Assembly: GCF_000015285.1 (NCBI RefSeq)
Contig: NC_008709.1
Coordinates: forward strand, 2,852,001 to 2,916,000
From: Psychromonas ingrahamii 37
Lineage (GTDB): Bacteria; Pseudomonadota; Gammaproteobacteria; Enterobacterales; Psychromonadaceae
DNA: 64,000 nucleotides
Reading direction: 5' to 3'
The translations under genes and the position numbers were made by a program. Shown in pieces: positions 26,980 through 37,956 of this stretch (the stretch's first letter is position 1; each line of letters opens with the position of its first letter). The notes beneath the pieces were generated by a model that ran no database searches, was not told the origin of the DNA, and saw only the letters and a program-made list of their open reading frames with translations.

Positions 26980-29178
26980 TTATATTTGACCGTTGCGCGC
27001 TTGAGATAATTTATTGAGCAGTGTTTTTATATCTGGATCGGTAAATATCTGCTCAATATTTTTTGACAGTTTACGCTGCCAATTCTTATATTCATCTGAA
27101 GTCCCGGGTACGTTAACCGGTTGATCCATTTCTAAAAAATCTTCCAACTGCAAACTTAATAATGCTGAATTACCCGATGCCAAATGGGTTTGCAGGGCGA
27201 AGTTTAAAGTTTTATCCATTGGGGTTATATAAGCATCTCGAGGAAAATCACCGGGCAGGCGATTGTGACCATGTAAACTGTCCAGTATCTGCTGTTTACA
27301 ACGTATACGATTTTCGAGTAGCTGTTGATAGGCGACCGGGTCCGGGTACAGGCCCAATTCTCTGCCAAGGTGGAGATCTTCACAATTCCAGAAACCTTTG
27401 ATGGTTGGCATATCATGGGTAGACAGTGTTGCCATTGCCTGCTCACTGTAATGTGAAGGTGATATATAACCACCATCGGTTGCAACTTCAAAGAAAAATA
27501 CCTTATAAGAATACACACCGGCATCTTTTAATAAAACATCCATCCCTTCAGGTACAGTCCCCAAGTCTTCGCCAATAACAAGACACTTATTACGCACACT
27601 CTCCAGTGCCAATAAATTAAGCATGTCATGTACCGCATAATAGATGTATGCCCCTTTATCTGCAGTACAATTTTCAGGAACCCACCAAAGTCGTAATAAA
27701 GCCATCACATGATCAATACGCAGTGCGCCACAATGACTCATATTAGACTGCAACAGATCAATAAAGGGCTGGTAGCCCGCTTTGATCATTTGATCCGGTG
27801 CTATTGGTGGTAATCCCCAACTTTGTCCTCGCGGGCCAAGCACATCCGGTGGTGCACCAATACTGATATTTTCACAATACAGCGAGCGATTTGCCCAAAT
27901 ATCCGAGCTGCTTTTACCCACACCAACCGCCAGATCCCTGTAAATACCTAATGTCATCCCCAGAGATTTAGCTAATTGATGCGCTTCTTCGAGTTGCAAT
28001 TCAGCAATCCACTGGCAATAACACCAAAATAACACTTCATCCTTATTATTTTTTATCCATGCCTGTGTTCCTTCACTTTGAAAGGACTGAAATGCTTCAG
28101 GCCATGATGGCCAGCCCCAGGAATCCGGATTTTCGGCAAGGAATTTAAACTGCAGTGCATCGTAACTTGCCTGCTGCTGTAACGATTCGCCTTTTTGATC
28201 AACATAAATTTGCAAACTGGCGAGCCGGTTGTCACTTGCCACACTGCCATCATTAAGCGTGACAAATAACGCTTTTAATATCTCAAGCTTAAGTGCAGTA
28301 ACCTTTTCATAATCAACCCAATCAGTCTCACGTAAGCTTGTTAGCTGATCTTGAAATTGATCACTGTCTATTTCAGTTTGTAGGGCTTTATTACGTTTGA
28401 GCTCATCTACTGTGGTGAGATCCGTATATAAAATATTAAGCCATTTTCTTGAAGAGGGACTATAGGGGCTTGCCTGCTTAGGCTGGGAAGGAGATAAAGC
28501 ATGGATCGGATTTAACCCGATAAAATCACCGCCCGTTTCGGCGGTGTTTTTTAACAAGGTTTTTAAATCGCTAAAATCACCAATGCCCCAATTAACCTCA
28601 CTCTTAACACAATACAGCTGGACACTGGCACCCCAAACTTTTTTTCCCTGGTCTATCGACTTCGGCGTATAACAACTTGCCGGCGTAATAATTAAAGACA
28701 TTGTTGCCAGTGCTTCATCATTACCTTGCTCATAAAGCGATAAGGAGTGGTAACCAAAAGGCAAATCTAAGATCAGTGCTATCTGATAACATTGAAATTC
28801 AATATCTGAAATTTCGTTAACCGCGATTAATGGAAATTTTATTGCGGATAAGCTTTGGGTAATGTCATTTTTATCTTCAGTGGTGATTTTATAGAGTAAA
28901 TCATCCGTTACATAATCAATTGGTAAACAAACATCCAGTGTGTAAGTATCGTGCTTTTCATAAATAGCCACAGGCGGTAATAAGGATAACCAATGTTGCT
29001 TTTCCTGTTCGAGGTAATGCGCGGTTAATGAATCATCATTGTCTGCTTCGTAGCCCATTTTATTGATGATATTTCTAATATTTTCGTCTGAAATTTTAGC
29101 CGGTTTTCCCCATGCATCAACAAAATTAGGGTCAATTCCTTTTAATTCCATAAACATATTTAAAGCTGAGTTAGTCAT
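26980..29178 (-). CDS. malQ: 4-alpha-glucanotransferase (amylomaltase)
   Basis: 732 residues, GH77. Catalytic signatures are ALRIDHVMALLRLWWVP (nucleophile D), VIGEDLGTVPEG (acid/base E) and LSTHDMPTIKGFW (third D). The length and N-terminal extension match the proteobacterial MalQ form (694 in E. coli). It disproportionates maltodextrins and yields glucose, which glucokinase can use. It is first in the malQ-glgB-glgX transcript. The ATG at 29178 is preceded by AGGTGTCAC. The opposite-strand frames are shadows. Confidence 0.94.
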   Translation of the reverse strand: MTNSALNMFMELKGIDPNFVDAWGKPAKISDENIRNIINKMGYEADNDDSLTAHYLEQEKQHWLSLLPPVAIYEKHDTYTLDVCLPIDYVTDDLLYKITTEDKNDITQSLSAIKFPLIAVNEISDIEFQCYQIALILDLPFGYHSLSLYEQGNDEALATMSLIITPASCYTPKSIDQGKKVWGASVQLYCVKSEVNWGIGDFSDLKTLLKNTAETGGDFIGLNPIHALSPSQPKQASPYSPSSRKWLNILYTDLTTVDELKRNKALQTEIDSDQFQDQLTSLRETDWVDYEKVTALKLEILKALFVTLNDGSVASDNRLASLQIYVDQKGESLQQQASYDALQFKFLAENPDSWGWPSWPEAFQSFQSEGTQAWIKNNKDEVLFWCYCQWIAELQLEEAHQLAKSLGMTLGIYRDLAVGVGKSSSDIWANRSLYCENISIGAPPDVLGPRGQSWGLPPIAPDQMIKAGYQPFIDLLQSNMSHCGALRIDHVMALLRLWWVPENCTADKGAYIYYAVHDMLNLLALESVRNKCLVIGEDLGTVPEGMDVLLKDAGVYSYKVFFFEVATDGGYISPSHYSEQAMATLSTHDMPTIKGFWNCEDLHLGRELGLYPDPVAYQQLLENRIRCKQQILDSLHGHNRLPGDFPRDAYITPMDKTLNFALQTHLASGNSALLSLQLEDFLEMDQPVNVPGTSDEYKNWQRKLSKNIEQIFTDPDIKTLLNKLSQARNGQI

Positions 29179-29487
29179 GTGACACCTATTATTATCTAAA
29201 AATGCAACTTATCGGTATGATTAATCATTTCTCACATTTTATCTACTGACTAACAGTTCAATAGCAGTTTAAAATGCCAATATTTAATACCAGTCTCTAG
29301 AATATATTTAATATATCGCTCTAGAATATATAAACATTTTATGATTTAGTGTACAAGTACTACTAACAGATTTACCGAAAAAACAGTTCATATCCCGATT
29401 TATTATGTTCCACATACGGCCCCAATGAGAAAGTGCTAAAAGCACTATCTTAACCCAATATAAGACCTCATCACATAGGATTTTTTC
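29179..29487. promoter_or_regulatory. Divergent promoter region between malQ and yeaD
   Basis: An AT-rich 309-base spacer between divergent genes. The sequence CTCTAGAATATAT occurs twice (from 29295 and 29319), a direct repeat that could be an activator or repressor site. No gene frame was found. Confidence 0.4.
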
Positions 29488-30393
29488 ATGTTATGTCACA
29501 TTTCTCTGTTTAAAATAAAGACCTTATCCACAGCCATTAGTATTCAAGCTGATGCAGCTGGTTATGAATTTTTAATCATTGAGCACAAAAAATTTAATGC
29601 CGCCTTTGCACTTCATGGCGGCCATCTTGTGCATTTCCAATTAAAAGAACAACAGCCCATTATCTGGTTAAGTAAAACCGCCATTTATAATCAGCAAAAG
29701 GCAATTCGTGGCGGCGTGCCCGTTTGCTGGCCCTGGTTTGGTGCTGCCGACAAATCATTGGGAGAAAACCTGCCTGCTCATGGATTTGCCCGCACCAGCA
29801 AGTGGGAGCTTGCTGCGCATAATGAATTTCCCGAGGGTGTAGAGATTGAACTGCGCTTAACCGACAGCGCTGCAACCCGCGATATCTGGCCCTTCCAATT
29901 TGAATTACTGCTTAAGGCGACACTAACTGATCAAATAAAACTTGAGCTGATTAGCAAAAACACTGGCAACATTCCTTTCTCATACCGAGGTGCTTTACAC
30001 TCTTATTTAAATATTAGTACCCCAGAGTCATGTGCTATTTCGGGTTTAAATAACCACTATAACGATTCGTTAGATAATGGCTTGGCAAAATCTGGTGATA
30101 GTACATTGCAGATCACAGGTCCTATCGATGCTATCTACAAAAAAGCGCTTTCCCCTATTACATTGTCAGATAAGCAGTTTAACCGCCAACTTATCATAGA
30201 CAACTCAGGTAATGACGCTGAAGTTTTATGGACGCCCTGGATAGCAGGTGCAAAAGCTTTTGCCGACATGCCAGATCAGGGTTACAAAACCATGTTCTGC
30301 ATTGAATCTGCTATTACAAACAAAAGTGGCGTAAGAGTGAAACCGGGCCATTCACACAGCCTATCAACCACAATAAGATCTCATACAGGATAA
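29488..30393 (+). CDS. yeaD: D-hexose-6-phosphate mutarotase (YeaD/aldose epimerase family)
   Basis: 301 residues, the usual YeaD length. Typical family stretches are ALHGGHLVHFQLK, IRGGVPVCWPWFG, LPAHGFARTSKWEL and YRGALHSYLNIS, including the conserved histidines. It interconverts anomers of glucose-6-phosphate and similar sugars. ATG 29488 has AGGA seven bases upstream. The last about 75 codons are repeated downstream in a decayed tandem copy (30553 on). Association with gapA is conserved in several gammaproteobacteria. Confidence 0.9.
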   Translation: MLCHISLFKIKTLSTAISIQADAAGYEFLIIEHKKFNAAFALHGGHLVHFQLKEQQPIIWLSKTAIYNQQKAIRGGVPVCWPWFGAADKSLGENLPAHGFARTSKWELAAHNEFPEGVEIELRLTDSAATRDIWPFQFELLLKATLTDQIKLELISKNTGNIPFSYRGALHSYLNISTPESCAISGLNNHYNDSLDNGLAKSGDSTLQITGPIDAIYKKALSPITLSDKQFNRQLIIDNSGNDAEVLWTPWIAGAKAFADMPDQGYKTMFCIESAITNKSGVRVKPGHSHSLSTTIRSHTG

Positions 30394-30532
30394 AAATGTT
30401 TGCGCATATCGACATTTTTAGACACAAATATTACTGAACATTCACCACCAGATAAAAGCGTTTGCTGAGCATAAAACTTAGTTAAATGCCTGTTTAGCTT
30501 TCTTTTCTGTGTGTTAGCCATTAAAATGACTG

Positions 30533-30547
30533 TGTAATTTAATTACA
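30533..30547. promoter_or_regulatory. HexR-like operator, distal copy
   Basis: TGTAATTTAATTACA is a perfect 15-base palindrome matching the core HexR consensus. It lies about 600 bp upstream of gapA in the first duplicate. Confidence 0.65.
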
Positions 30548-30928
30548 AATAATATTACATTGTCAGATTAAAAGTTTAACCGCCAACTTATCATAGACAA
30601 CTCAGGTAATGACGCTGAAGTTTTATGTACGCCCTGAATAGCAGGTGCAAAAGCTTTTGCCGACATGCCGGATCAGAGTTAAAAAACCATGTTATGCATT
30701 GAATCTGCGATTACAAAAAAAGCGGGGTAACAGTGAAACCGCGCCATGCACAGAGCTTATCAACCATAATAAGATCTCATGCAGGATGAAAATGTTTGCG
30801 CATATCGACATTTTTAGACGTGAATATTACTGAACATTTACCACCAGATAAAAGCGTTTTCTGAGCATAAAACTTAGTTAAATGCCTGTTTAGCTTTCTT
30901 TTCTGTGTGTTAGCCATTAAAATGGCTG

Positions 30929-30943
30929 TGTAATTTAATTACA
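30929..30943. promoter_or_regulatory. HexR-like operator upstream of gapA
   Basis: A second identical TGTAATTTAATTACA palindrome, about 190 bp upstream of the gapA ATG. gapA is a known HexR target in related bacteria, so this is the more likely functional copy. Confidence 0.72.
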
Positions 30944-31088
30944 AATGATTTTTCTATAAGTACGATGATAAAAAAAAGATATTATTTACTCTTTTTTATG
31001 AAAACTTATTATTCAAGACAATTAACTTGACTAACACCAAGTAACTTGACTAACATCAAGCCTTTGGTGTCAGTGGCATTTACAATAA

Positions 31089-32123
<1,035 letters not shown>

Positions 32124-32147
32124 GTTTAATTAGTCGATATTTGTTTT

Positions 32148-32175
32148 AAGCCTGTACTTCGGTATGGGCTTTTTT
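32148..32175 (+). terminator. gapA terminator with TTCG loop
   Basis: AAGCCTGTAC - TTCG - GTATGGGCTT forms a 10-bp stem (with G-T pairs) capped by a TTCG tetraloop and followed by a T-run, 24 bases after the gapA stop. Confidence 0.93.
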
Positions 32176-32311
32176 GTGTCTGAAATTTGCCCAATATAAA
32201 TTCGTCATTAAATTCCGTATCTTGGTACAACAACGAAATCGGTTACTCAAACAAAGTTCTTGATCTAATTACTCTTATTGCAAAATAAACAATAATTAGT
32301 CAAAATTTTTT

Positions 32312-32339
32312 AAGCCTGTACTTCGGTATGGGCTTTTTT
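32312..32339 (+). terminator. Duplicated copy of the gapA terminator
   Basis: The stem, TTCG loop and T-run are identical to 32148-32175, 164 bases downstream within the tandem copy. It would act as a back-up terminator. Confidence 0.88.
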
Positions 32340-32464
32340 GTGTCTAAAATTTGTCGAATACAAATTCGTCATTAAATTATGTATTCTGCTACGAAAACAA
32401 CCTGAAAGCCCTGAGACAGGATACCGAAGTCATTGACTCATCAACGGTAAGCCTGCGTCACCTT

Positions 32465-34447
32465 TCATCCTTTCTGTAATTGTTTGCAGATAAAACGTAA
32501 CTGTTTCAGGCGTTTTTTACGCTCACTTGCTGATAAATTAACGTCATATTTTAAGCTATTGTATTTCGAAGAAAAACTTTCAAACAGAGCAGAGGGATGT
32601 GAAGATTTAGTGCTGGCCAGTTGGCAGAAATCCGTGACAGTTTGCCCTTTAAGCCTGCGCAATCCCTTTTTTGAATAATAGCGTTGCAGTTTTATATAAA
32701 GCTTATCTTCTGCATTGATTTTTTGTCTAATCCAAGGTTTAAATATTATTAAAAAAACACTTGAAAACACTAATAACATGATCATTAATACGGCGGAAAA
32801 CAAATTCAACCAGGGCACGTTGACAAACCAGGACTGCAGCAAACGCAGCTGTTTTTTATTATCATAATTGATGACCCAGGTTGCCCATAAATAATCTATC
32901 TGCGCGATTTTTGTGCGCAATTTGTTTAACAGCCTTATATTTCGCCATTTCTGCAGAGAGAAATACTCATCGGCTAAAAACTCGTCACGGTTTGATAAAC
33001 TTTGCTCTAACCCTAATTCAACACGCTCCGGGGCAACATAAGCGGTTGGATCAATCCTAAGCCACTTGTTCTCTTGCCAAATTTCAACCCAGGCATGTGC
33101 ATCATATTGACGAATAGACATAAACTGATCCTGAGCTTGCCACTCGCCCCCCAAATATCCTGTCACCATGCGTGCAGGAACACCTAAAAGCCGTGCCACA
33201 TAAAGATAGCTACTGGCATAATGCACACAAAATCCGGCTTGTGTTGAGAATAGAAAATCATCCACCTGGTCGATCCCAAGCGGGGGTGGTTTGAGCGTAT
33301 AGCGGAAGTTTTTTGTTGAAAAATCATTAAGCAGTTGCTTAAGAATAGCTTGTTTATCAAGCCCTTGCTTGACCTTAGTGGCAACCCAGTCTTGTGTTTC
33401 TAGATTACCTTGTGTCGGCAGGCTGAGTAGTTGTTGCTTTTCTACTGTTGTTAATGGTTTTGTTTCTATCTGTTGATATAAATCAACCTCAAAGTGATCC
33501 CTTTTTACCACAGGTTTTGTACTGCGCAAGGCATAGTCACTTAAACTAACCTGACCGAGATCAGCCTTGCCATAATCAAGCGTGGGGATCCAATAGTTGT
33601 AGTGCGGCTCAATGATCAAGTCAATGCTATTTTTCTTGGTGCTTAATTGAAAGCTGACACTTGACCCTGTTTTAGCCTGTTGCTCCTGATTTTTTTTACT
33701 TAGGCTTTGTGACCAAGTTTGTCCGTCAAAATTATCAAGGGTCATCACTCGCCAATAACGCTCGCTTTGACGTACCGGCTCCCCAACAAATGAAGCACGA
33801 AAAGCCAAAGCACTGGACCTGCTTAATTCAGCTATTTGTCCGGGGCTGACAGTATCACTTAACCCCGTGGTAGCGTATTTTTGTAACGGCATCTTCCACA
33901 ATGAGGGTAAACGCGGAATAACAACAAAGAGGACCAGTGCCAGTGGTAAACTGAGCAAGCAACTTTTCAACAATAATTTAATAAAGCGATTGCCGGCTAA
34001 ATGCCCCCCATGCACACTTAACAGTACGGCTAATAATAACAGAATCAATAAACCAGCCACCAGCGTCATCGCTATCGAGTAATTAAAGATAAAGAACAGT
34101 GCGACTAACACAAAACCCGTATTAACAAAAAAATGCACATCACGGATTGATTTCAGTTCCAAAAATTTCAAGCTAAAACCTAACATAATCAGATGCAGCA
34201 TAATGCTAAATAAACCCAGTGGGTATACGATGATGACAGTGACTAAGCTACTGGCAATCGTAATAAAATTCAGCCATAACCTGCCCAGCAGGGGCACACG
34301 CCCGTAAAAGTGAGCAATACGCCAACCGCTACAGAGCAGACCAAAGAAAATTAAGAATGGGTTTATCTGTTCATATAATGCGCTTACCATACTGAGATAG
34401 GTTAGGATAATTAACGACAAACCCAAACGATTAAGGAACTCTTTCAT
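32465..34447 (-). CDS. Transglutaminase-like membrane protein (TgpA/DUF3488 family)
   Basis: About 660 residues. The first about 190 contain several membrane segments. The periplasmic transglutaminase core has the catalytic cysteine in AGFCVHYASSYLYVARLLG, the histidine in YDAHAWVEIW and the aspartate in RIDPTAYVAPERVE. A membrane segment near 560 and a charged tail complete the usual TgpA layout. I place the start at ATG 34447, which overlaps the previous gene's stop (ATGA). An upstream in-frame start at 34474 is less likely. The true substrate of this family is not settled. Confidence 0.9.
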   Translation of the reverse strand: MKEFLNRLGLSLIILTYLSMVSALYEQINPFLIFFGLLCSGWRIAHFYGRVPLLGRLWLNFITIASSLVTVIIVYPLGLFSIMLHLIMLGFSLKFLELKSIRDVHFFVNTGFVLVALFFIFNYSIAMTLVAGLLILLLLAVLLSVHGGHLAGNRFIKLLLKSCLLSLPLALVLFVVIPRLPSLWKMPLQKYATTGLSDTVSPGQIAELSRSSALAFRASFVGEPVRQSERYWRVMTLDNFDGQTWSQSLSKKNQEQQAKTGSSVSFQLSTKKNSIDLIIEPHYNYWIPTLDYGKADLGQVSLSDYALRSTKPVVKRDHFEVDLYQQIETKPLTTVEKQQLLSLPTQGNLETQDWVATKVKQGLDKQAILKQLLNDFSTKNFRYTLKPPPLGIDQVDDFLFSTQAGFCVHYASSYLYVARLLGVPARMVTGYLGGEWQAQDQFMSIRQYDAHAWVEIWQENKWLRIDPTAYVAPERVELGLEQSLSNRDEFLADEYFSLQKWRNIRLLNKLRTKIAQIDYLWATWVINYDNKKQLRLLQSWFVNVPWLNLFSAVLMIMLLVFSSVFLIIFKPWIRQKINAEDKLYIKLQRYYSKKGLRRLKGQTVTDFCQLASTKSSHPSALFESFSSKYNSLKYDVNLSASERKKRLKQLRFICKQLQKG

Positions 34448-35415
34448 ACGTATAATGCTAATGCTTTTAAGCACATTTTTTTATGCTGTAAACCATGACC
34501 TGCAGCAATCGTTTTACGACCCAGTTTTAAAGCATAACTGCAATCACTCTTGTCTAATTCAATAATTTGAAAACACAGTAAACTGAGCTTTGTCTCCAGA
34601 TCTAAATTTTTATATAAGGCCAGATCTAAAAGCACATCCCCCCCTTGCGCTTGTTCGAACTGTTTGCTAAACCAACCTCGCCCTTGGGCCAGCTGTTTCC
34701 ATGCAACCGATTTTAAAGAGTCTCCTGGTTGATAACTTTTTAGCATTGAAAATTGCTCAAAACCAGGCGAAAAATTTGTTAACCCCTGATTTTTTTGCTC
34801 AGGAGATAGGCTAACAAGCGGCATATCATGAGTGAGTGGCTCGGGATATAATAATACCTTCAATCCGAAATCAAGGTAGGTCCACACTGTAAATAAACCA
34901 AAGGGAAAGGTTGAACGCAGGGTCACTCTGCCCGGATTAAACCAACCTCTTTTTTTCGACAAGCCGTAAATAAACACTTGTTGCTCTTTTATGACCGATT
35001 TAAGTGCCGAACTTGGCTGTTTAAAATAAAAATAAATCTGCTGTCCAAGGTCAGGATTTTTAGTGAGACGTAAACAAAACACACTATCTTGCCCCGCAAA
35101 TTGAGCTTTAATCGGGCTGGCCGTCAGGGTTAAATTCGCCATATTTTGATAACTTAACAGCAGGCAAGTCACCATAAAACTGCACAGGAAAAACACCACA
35201 AATAAAATCAAGTTATTTTGATAGTTAGTGCCGAGCAGAAACAAAATAAAACAAACTATTAAAAACTGCAGACCAAATTTAGAAGGAAATATAAAAATAT
35301 TTTTCTGACTCAAGGTGAAACTATTTTGCGCTGGCATGCGCGCCGTTAACCAACGTTCAAAACGGCGCTTGATTAACCTCTTGAATGGGCCACTTATATT
35401 CAAATTTTTTTTCAT
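34444..35415 (-). CDS. DUF58 domain protein
   Basis: 323 residues. Two membrane segments lie near residues 45-95 (FLIVCFILFLLGTNYQNNLI and on). The C-terminal DUF58 region shows GLTNFSPGFEQFSMLKSYQP then GDSLKSVAWKQLAQG, the family core related to von Willebrand A folds. DUF58 proteins nearly always lie between a MoxR ATPase and a transglutaminase gene, as here. It starts 3 bases after the MoxR stop and overlaps the next gene by 4 bases, so all three are translationally coupled. Confidence 0.9.
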   Translation of the reverse strand: MKKNLNISGPFKRLIKRRFERWLTARMPAQNSFTLSQKNIFIFPSKFGLQFLIVCFILFLLGTNYQNNLILFVVFFLCSFMVTCLLLSYQNMANLTLTASPIKAQFAGQDSVFCLRLTKNPDLGQQIYFYFKQPSSALKSVIKEQQVFIYGLSKKRGWFNPGRVTLRSTFPFGLFTVWTYLDFGLKVLLYPEPLTHDMPLVSLSPEQKNQGLTNFSPGFEQFSMLKSYQPGDSLKSVAWKQLAQGRGWFSKQFEQAQGGDVLLDLALYKNLDLETKLSLLCFQIIELDKSDCSYALKLGRKTIAAGHGLQHKKMCLKALALYV

Positions 35416-35418
35416 AAA

Positions 35419-36342
35419 TTAAGCAAAGGGATCAACACTATCAAGCAATGTTTGACTGAATGTTTTACTGCCTGGTTTAGCATTATTAATCCCCGCTAAA
35501 CGGTGTTCGGTTACCGCCACAAAGACAGCCTGAATATCTTCAGGAATGAGGTAATCTCTTTGCTGCAAAAAAGCCGTTGCTTTAGCGGCCTGCAGTAATA
35601 TTTTGCTGCAGCGAGGCGATAATGGATGAGCTGAAAGACCACCATAGCGACTTTCATGTATTAGGCGCAGCAGATAATTTAAAACCGCTTCACTGGCTTG
35701 CGTTTTACGTACGGCAGATTGCATTATTCGCAAATCATCAACATTTATAATAGCCGATATTTGCTGCTTTTTATTCGACGATACGTGCGCTTTTAACATT
35801 TTTAATTCCGCATCCATATTCGGAAAACCAAGCTCAATACGCATCATAAATCGGTCTAACTGGGATTCGGGTAGTGGAAATGTACCCGCTTGATCCGTGG
35901 GGTTTTGTGTTGCAATCACAAAAAAAGGCGTTGGCAAAGCATAGGTTTGACTGTCCAGTGAAATTTGCTTTTCTTCCATTGCCTCTAGTAATGCACTTTG
36001 TGTTTTAGGGCTGGCGCGATTTATTTCATCGGCTAATAATACCTGACTAAAAATCGGCCCTTTATGAAAATTAAATTGCTTTTTATTACTGTCAAATATC
36101 GACACACCTAGAATATCAGCAGGTAACATATCACTGGTAAATTGCACCCGTTGATAATCAAGTCCAAGGGTTTTTGCTAACGCTGAGGCCAGTGTTGTTT
36201 TACCCATACCCGGCAGATCTTCAATTAAAAGATGGCCATCGGCAAGCAGACAAACGAGCGCTAATTTAATCTGATCTTCTTTCCCCAGTAAAATGTGATT
36301 CAATTGCTTTAATATGTTAGCGATTTTATTGTGCATCAGCAC
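35419..36342 (-). CDS. MoxR-family AAA+ ATPase
   Basis: 307 residues. Walker A is in EDLPGMGKTTLASALAKTLG, Walker B in VLLADEINRASPKTQSALLE, and the sensor segment is FFVIATQNPTDQAGTFPLPE, all typical of MoxR. MoxR ATPases act as chaperones for assembly or activation of partner proteins encoded in the same operon, here the DUF58 and TgpA-like proteins. It is first in the operon. ATG 36342 is used, and an ATG two codons further in is possible. Confidence 0.93.
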   Translation of the reverse strand: MLMHNKIANILKQLNHILLGKEDQIKLALVCLLADGHLLIEDLPGMGKTTLASALAKTLGLDYQRVQFTSDMLPADILGVSIFDSNKKQFNFHKGPIFSQVLLADEINRASPKTQSALLEAMEEKQISLDSQTYALPTPFFVIATQNPTDQAGTFPLPESQLDRFMMRIELGFPNMDAELKMLKAHVSSNKKQQISAIINVDDLRIMQSAVRKTQASEAVLNYLLRLIHESRYGGLSAHPLSPRCSKILLQAAKATAFLQQRDYLIPEDIQAVFVAVTEHRLAGINNAKPGSKTFSQTLLDSVDPFA

Positions 36343-36794
36343 GCCCTACGGTCATTAACGAGTCAACAAACATTAATTAGATACCCGCGTTACTTAAAAA
36401 TTCAGAATAGCAGAAAAAAAAGCCAAAAAATGCAAGCTATCTCCACAAATCATCGGCTATTTTCTGTGGTCAGATTAAATTATAGTGAAGTTTGAAAAGA
36501 TCTAACCATAGTATTAGCGGCACCGAATACTACAGAAGACAAAGCATTAGCGTAACACCTATTATTGCCGGGCTGTTTTTACATTTTCAGGGAATGATAA
36601 CGAAAAAAATATAAGCCATTACAACAAAAGTTATTCTGATTATATGGAGCAATTAAAATCGTTCTATTGGTGACGATTTTATTATAAATCAAGCGAAAGG
36701 GGTATGAAGAAAAAGGGTCACTCGAAATCAAGGCTAAAGAGGCTACCTGACAGCTAACCTCTCAATATACATCTCGAAATGAAATGGAAACAGA
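36343..36794. other. Intergenic stretch with one hairpin
   Basis: No gene is recognised. AAAATCGT (36655-36662) and ACGATTTT (36673-36680) form a stem. On the minus strand it ends in TTTTAATT, so it may terminate the VOC gene transcript. The left part probably contains the MoxR operon promoter. Confidence 0.45.
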
Positions 36795-37175
36795 TTAAGC
36801 AACAAAGTGGGTAGCACAAATTTTATTGCCCGATGGATCGCGCAGATAGCCTAAATAGAGTTTTCTAGAACCCGCTTCGCGCAGCCCAGGTGGTTGTTCG
36901 CACTCGGTCCCTCCGTTAGCGATGCCTGCCGCATGAAATGCCTCAACCGCTTCAGGATTATTGGCTTTAAATCCAATAGTCATACCATTGCCACAGGTAG
37001 CAGCTTCTCCATTTATTGGCAGTGTTAACGCAAAAACGCCCGCTTTTGTCATATAAAAACAGCGTCCGTTGCCGTCTAAGACACCTTCATTGTGTCCAAG
37101 TGCAGCCAATACTGCATCGTAAAACAGCTTTGACTTTTCTATATCATTGGTTCCAAGCATTACATGACTAAACAT
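36795..37175 (-). CDS. VOC (glyoxalase/dioxygenase superfamily) protein
   Basis: 126 residues. HVMLGTNDIEKSKLFYDAVLA at the N-terminus (shown as HVMLGTNDIEKSKLFYDA) and YLGYLRDPSGNKICATH at the C-terminus are classic vicinal-oxygen-chelate fold ends. The metal-site residues H4 and H123 are in plausible places. Small single-domain VOC proteins include glyoxalases and resistance proteins. The substrate here is unknown. It appears monocistronic, upstream of the thi operon end. Confidence 0.82.
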   Translation of the reverse strand: MFSHVMLGTNDIEKSKLFYDAVLAALGHNEGVLDGNGRCFYMTKAGVFALTLPINGEAATCGNGMTIGFKANNPEAVEAFHAAGIANGGTECEQPPGLREAGSRKLYLGYLRDPSGNKICATHFVA

Positions 37176-37195
37176 TCTTATTTTCCTTTATTTAA

Positions 37196-37290
37196 ATAAT
37201 CGAGTCTTCGAGTTTAGAGCCTTCGAGCTTCGAGTTTAGAGCTGACAGCCGAAAGCCGACAGCCTTCCCACCTTCCCACCTTCTCGCCTT
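37196..37290. repeat. Degenerate short-word repeat between thiE and the VOC gene
   Basis: CGAGT(C/T)TTCGAGTTTAGAGC occurs about twice, followed by GACAGCCGAAAGCCGACAGCC and CTTCCCACCTTCCCACCTTC. These are short direct repeats without coding potential, similar in style to 5270-5405 and 49853-49900. Confidence 0.8.
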
Positions 37291-37296
37291 TATCAG

Positions 37297-37941
37297 CTAT
37301 TTCCCCATCTGTTTGAGCAAATTTATTGCCGCTTGTTTTGGCGACGGTGCATGACAAATAGCCGAGACTAATGCCACGCCAGCAACATTGCTTGCAATAA
37401 CCTCATCAAGATTTGAAACATTAATACCACCAATAGCAACTATCGGCAAGGAGCTTTGCGCTACGGCATTGGTAAGCCCCTCAATACCCCATTCTTTCTT
37501 GATGTTGGTTTTTGTTGCTGTAGAAAAAATAGCACTCAACCCCAAATAATCGACGGGCAAAGATTCCGCTTCAATAAGCTGCTGCGGATTCTCAATAGAC
37601 AGGCCAAGTAATTTATCTTTTCCTATTAGTCTGCGGGCGGTTTCTACCGGCATATCCGATTGACCCAAGTGTACACCATCAGCATCAACGGCCAGTGCAA
37701 CATCCACTCTGTCATTGACGATCAAAGGTACGCCCGTCCCGTGTAAAATTGCCTTTACCGCTAACACCCTTTCTATAAAAACGCGAAGATCACCCTGCTT
37801 TTCCCGAACTTGGACCATAGTCACACCACCGACAACTGCTTCAGCAACCACCCTTTTCAATGTTTCAAGATTCTGCTGGTCATCGGTCACTAAATATAAA
37901 CGATAGGGGTTCACTTTTTTCTCCAACTCTTTATTCTCCAA
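37297..37941 (-). CDS. thiE: Thiamine-phosphate synthase
   Basis: 214 residues. The TIM-barrel signatures are VTMVQVREKQGD, GVHLGQSDMPVETARRLIG and LGLSAIFSTATKTN (the pyrophosphate/thiazole loop), then IVAIGGINVSN. It joins HMP pyrophosphate with thiazole phosphate to give thiamine phosphate. It is last in the riboswitch-controlled operon, 15 bases after thiM. ATG 37941 has TTGGAGAATAAAGAG-type context overlapping the start. Confidence 0.93.
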   Translation of the reverse strand: MENKELEKKVNPYRLYLVTDDQQNLETLKRVVAEAVVGGVTMVQVREKQGDLRVFIERVLAVKAILHGTGVPLIVNDRVDVALAVDADGVHLGQSDMPVETARRLIGKDKLLGLSIENPQQLIEAESLPVDYLGLSAIFSTATKTNIKKEWGIEGLTNAVAQSSLPIVAIGGINVSNLDEVIASNVAGVALVSAICHAPSPKQAAINLLKQMGK

Positions 37942-37956
37942 ATTTTTTGATACAGG

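Larger units (their letters stand above)
30156..30949 (+). repeat. 397-bp tandem duplication of the yeaD 3' end and HexR-site spacer
   Basis: Copy 1 (30156-30552) spans the last about 80 codons of yeaD and its downstream region. Copy 2 (30553-30949) repeats it about 397 bases later, with scattered substitutions and small indels. In copy 2 the yeaD reading frame is broken by stops (for example GCCCTGAATAG in place of GCCCTGGATAG), so it is non-coding. Both copies end in the same HexR-like palindrome. The spacer from 30394 to the gapA start contains no other gene. Confidence 0.95.
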
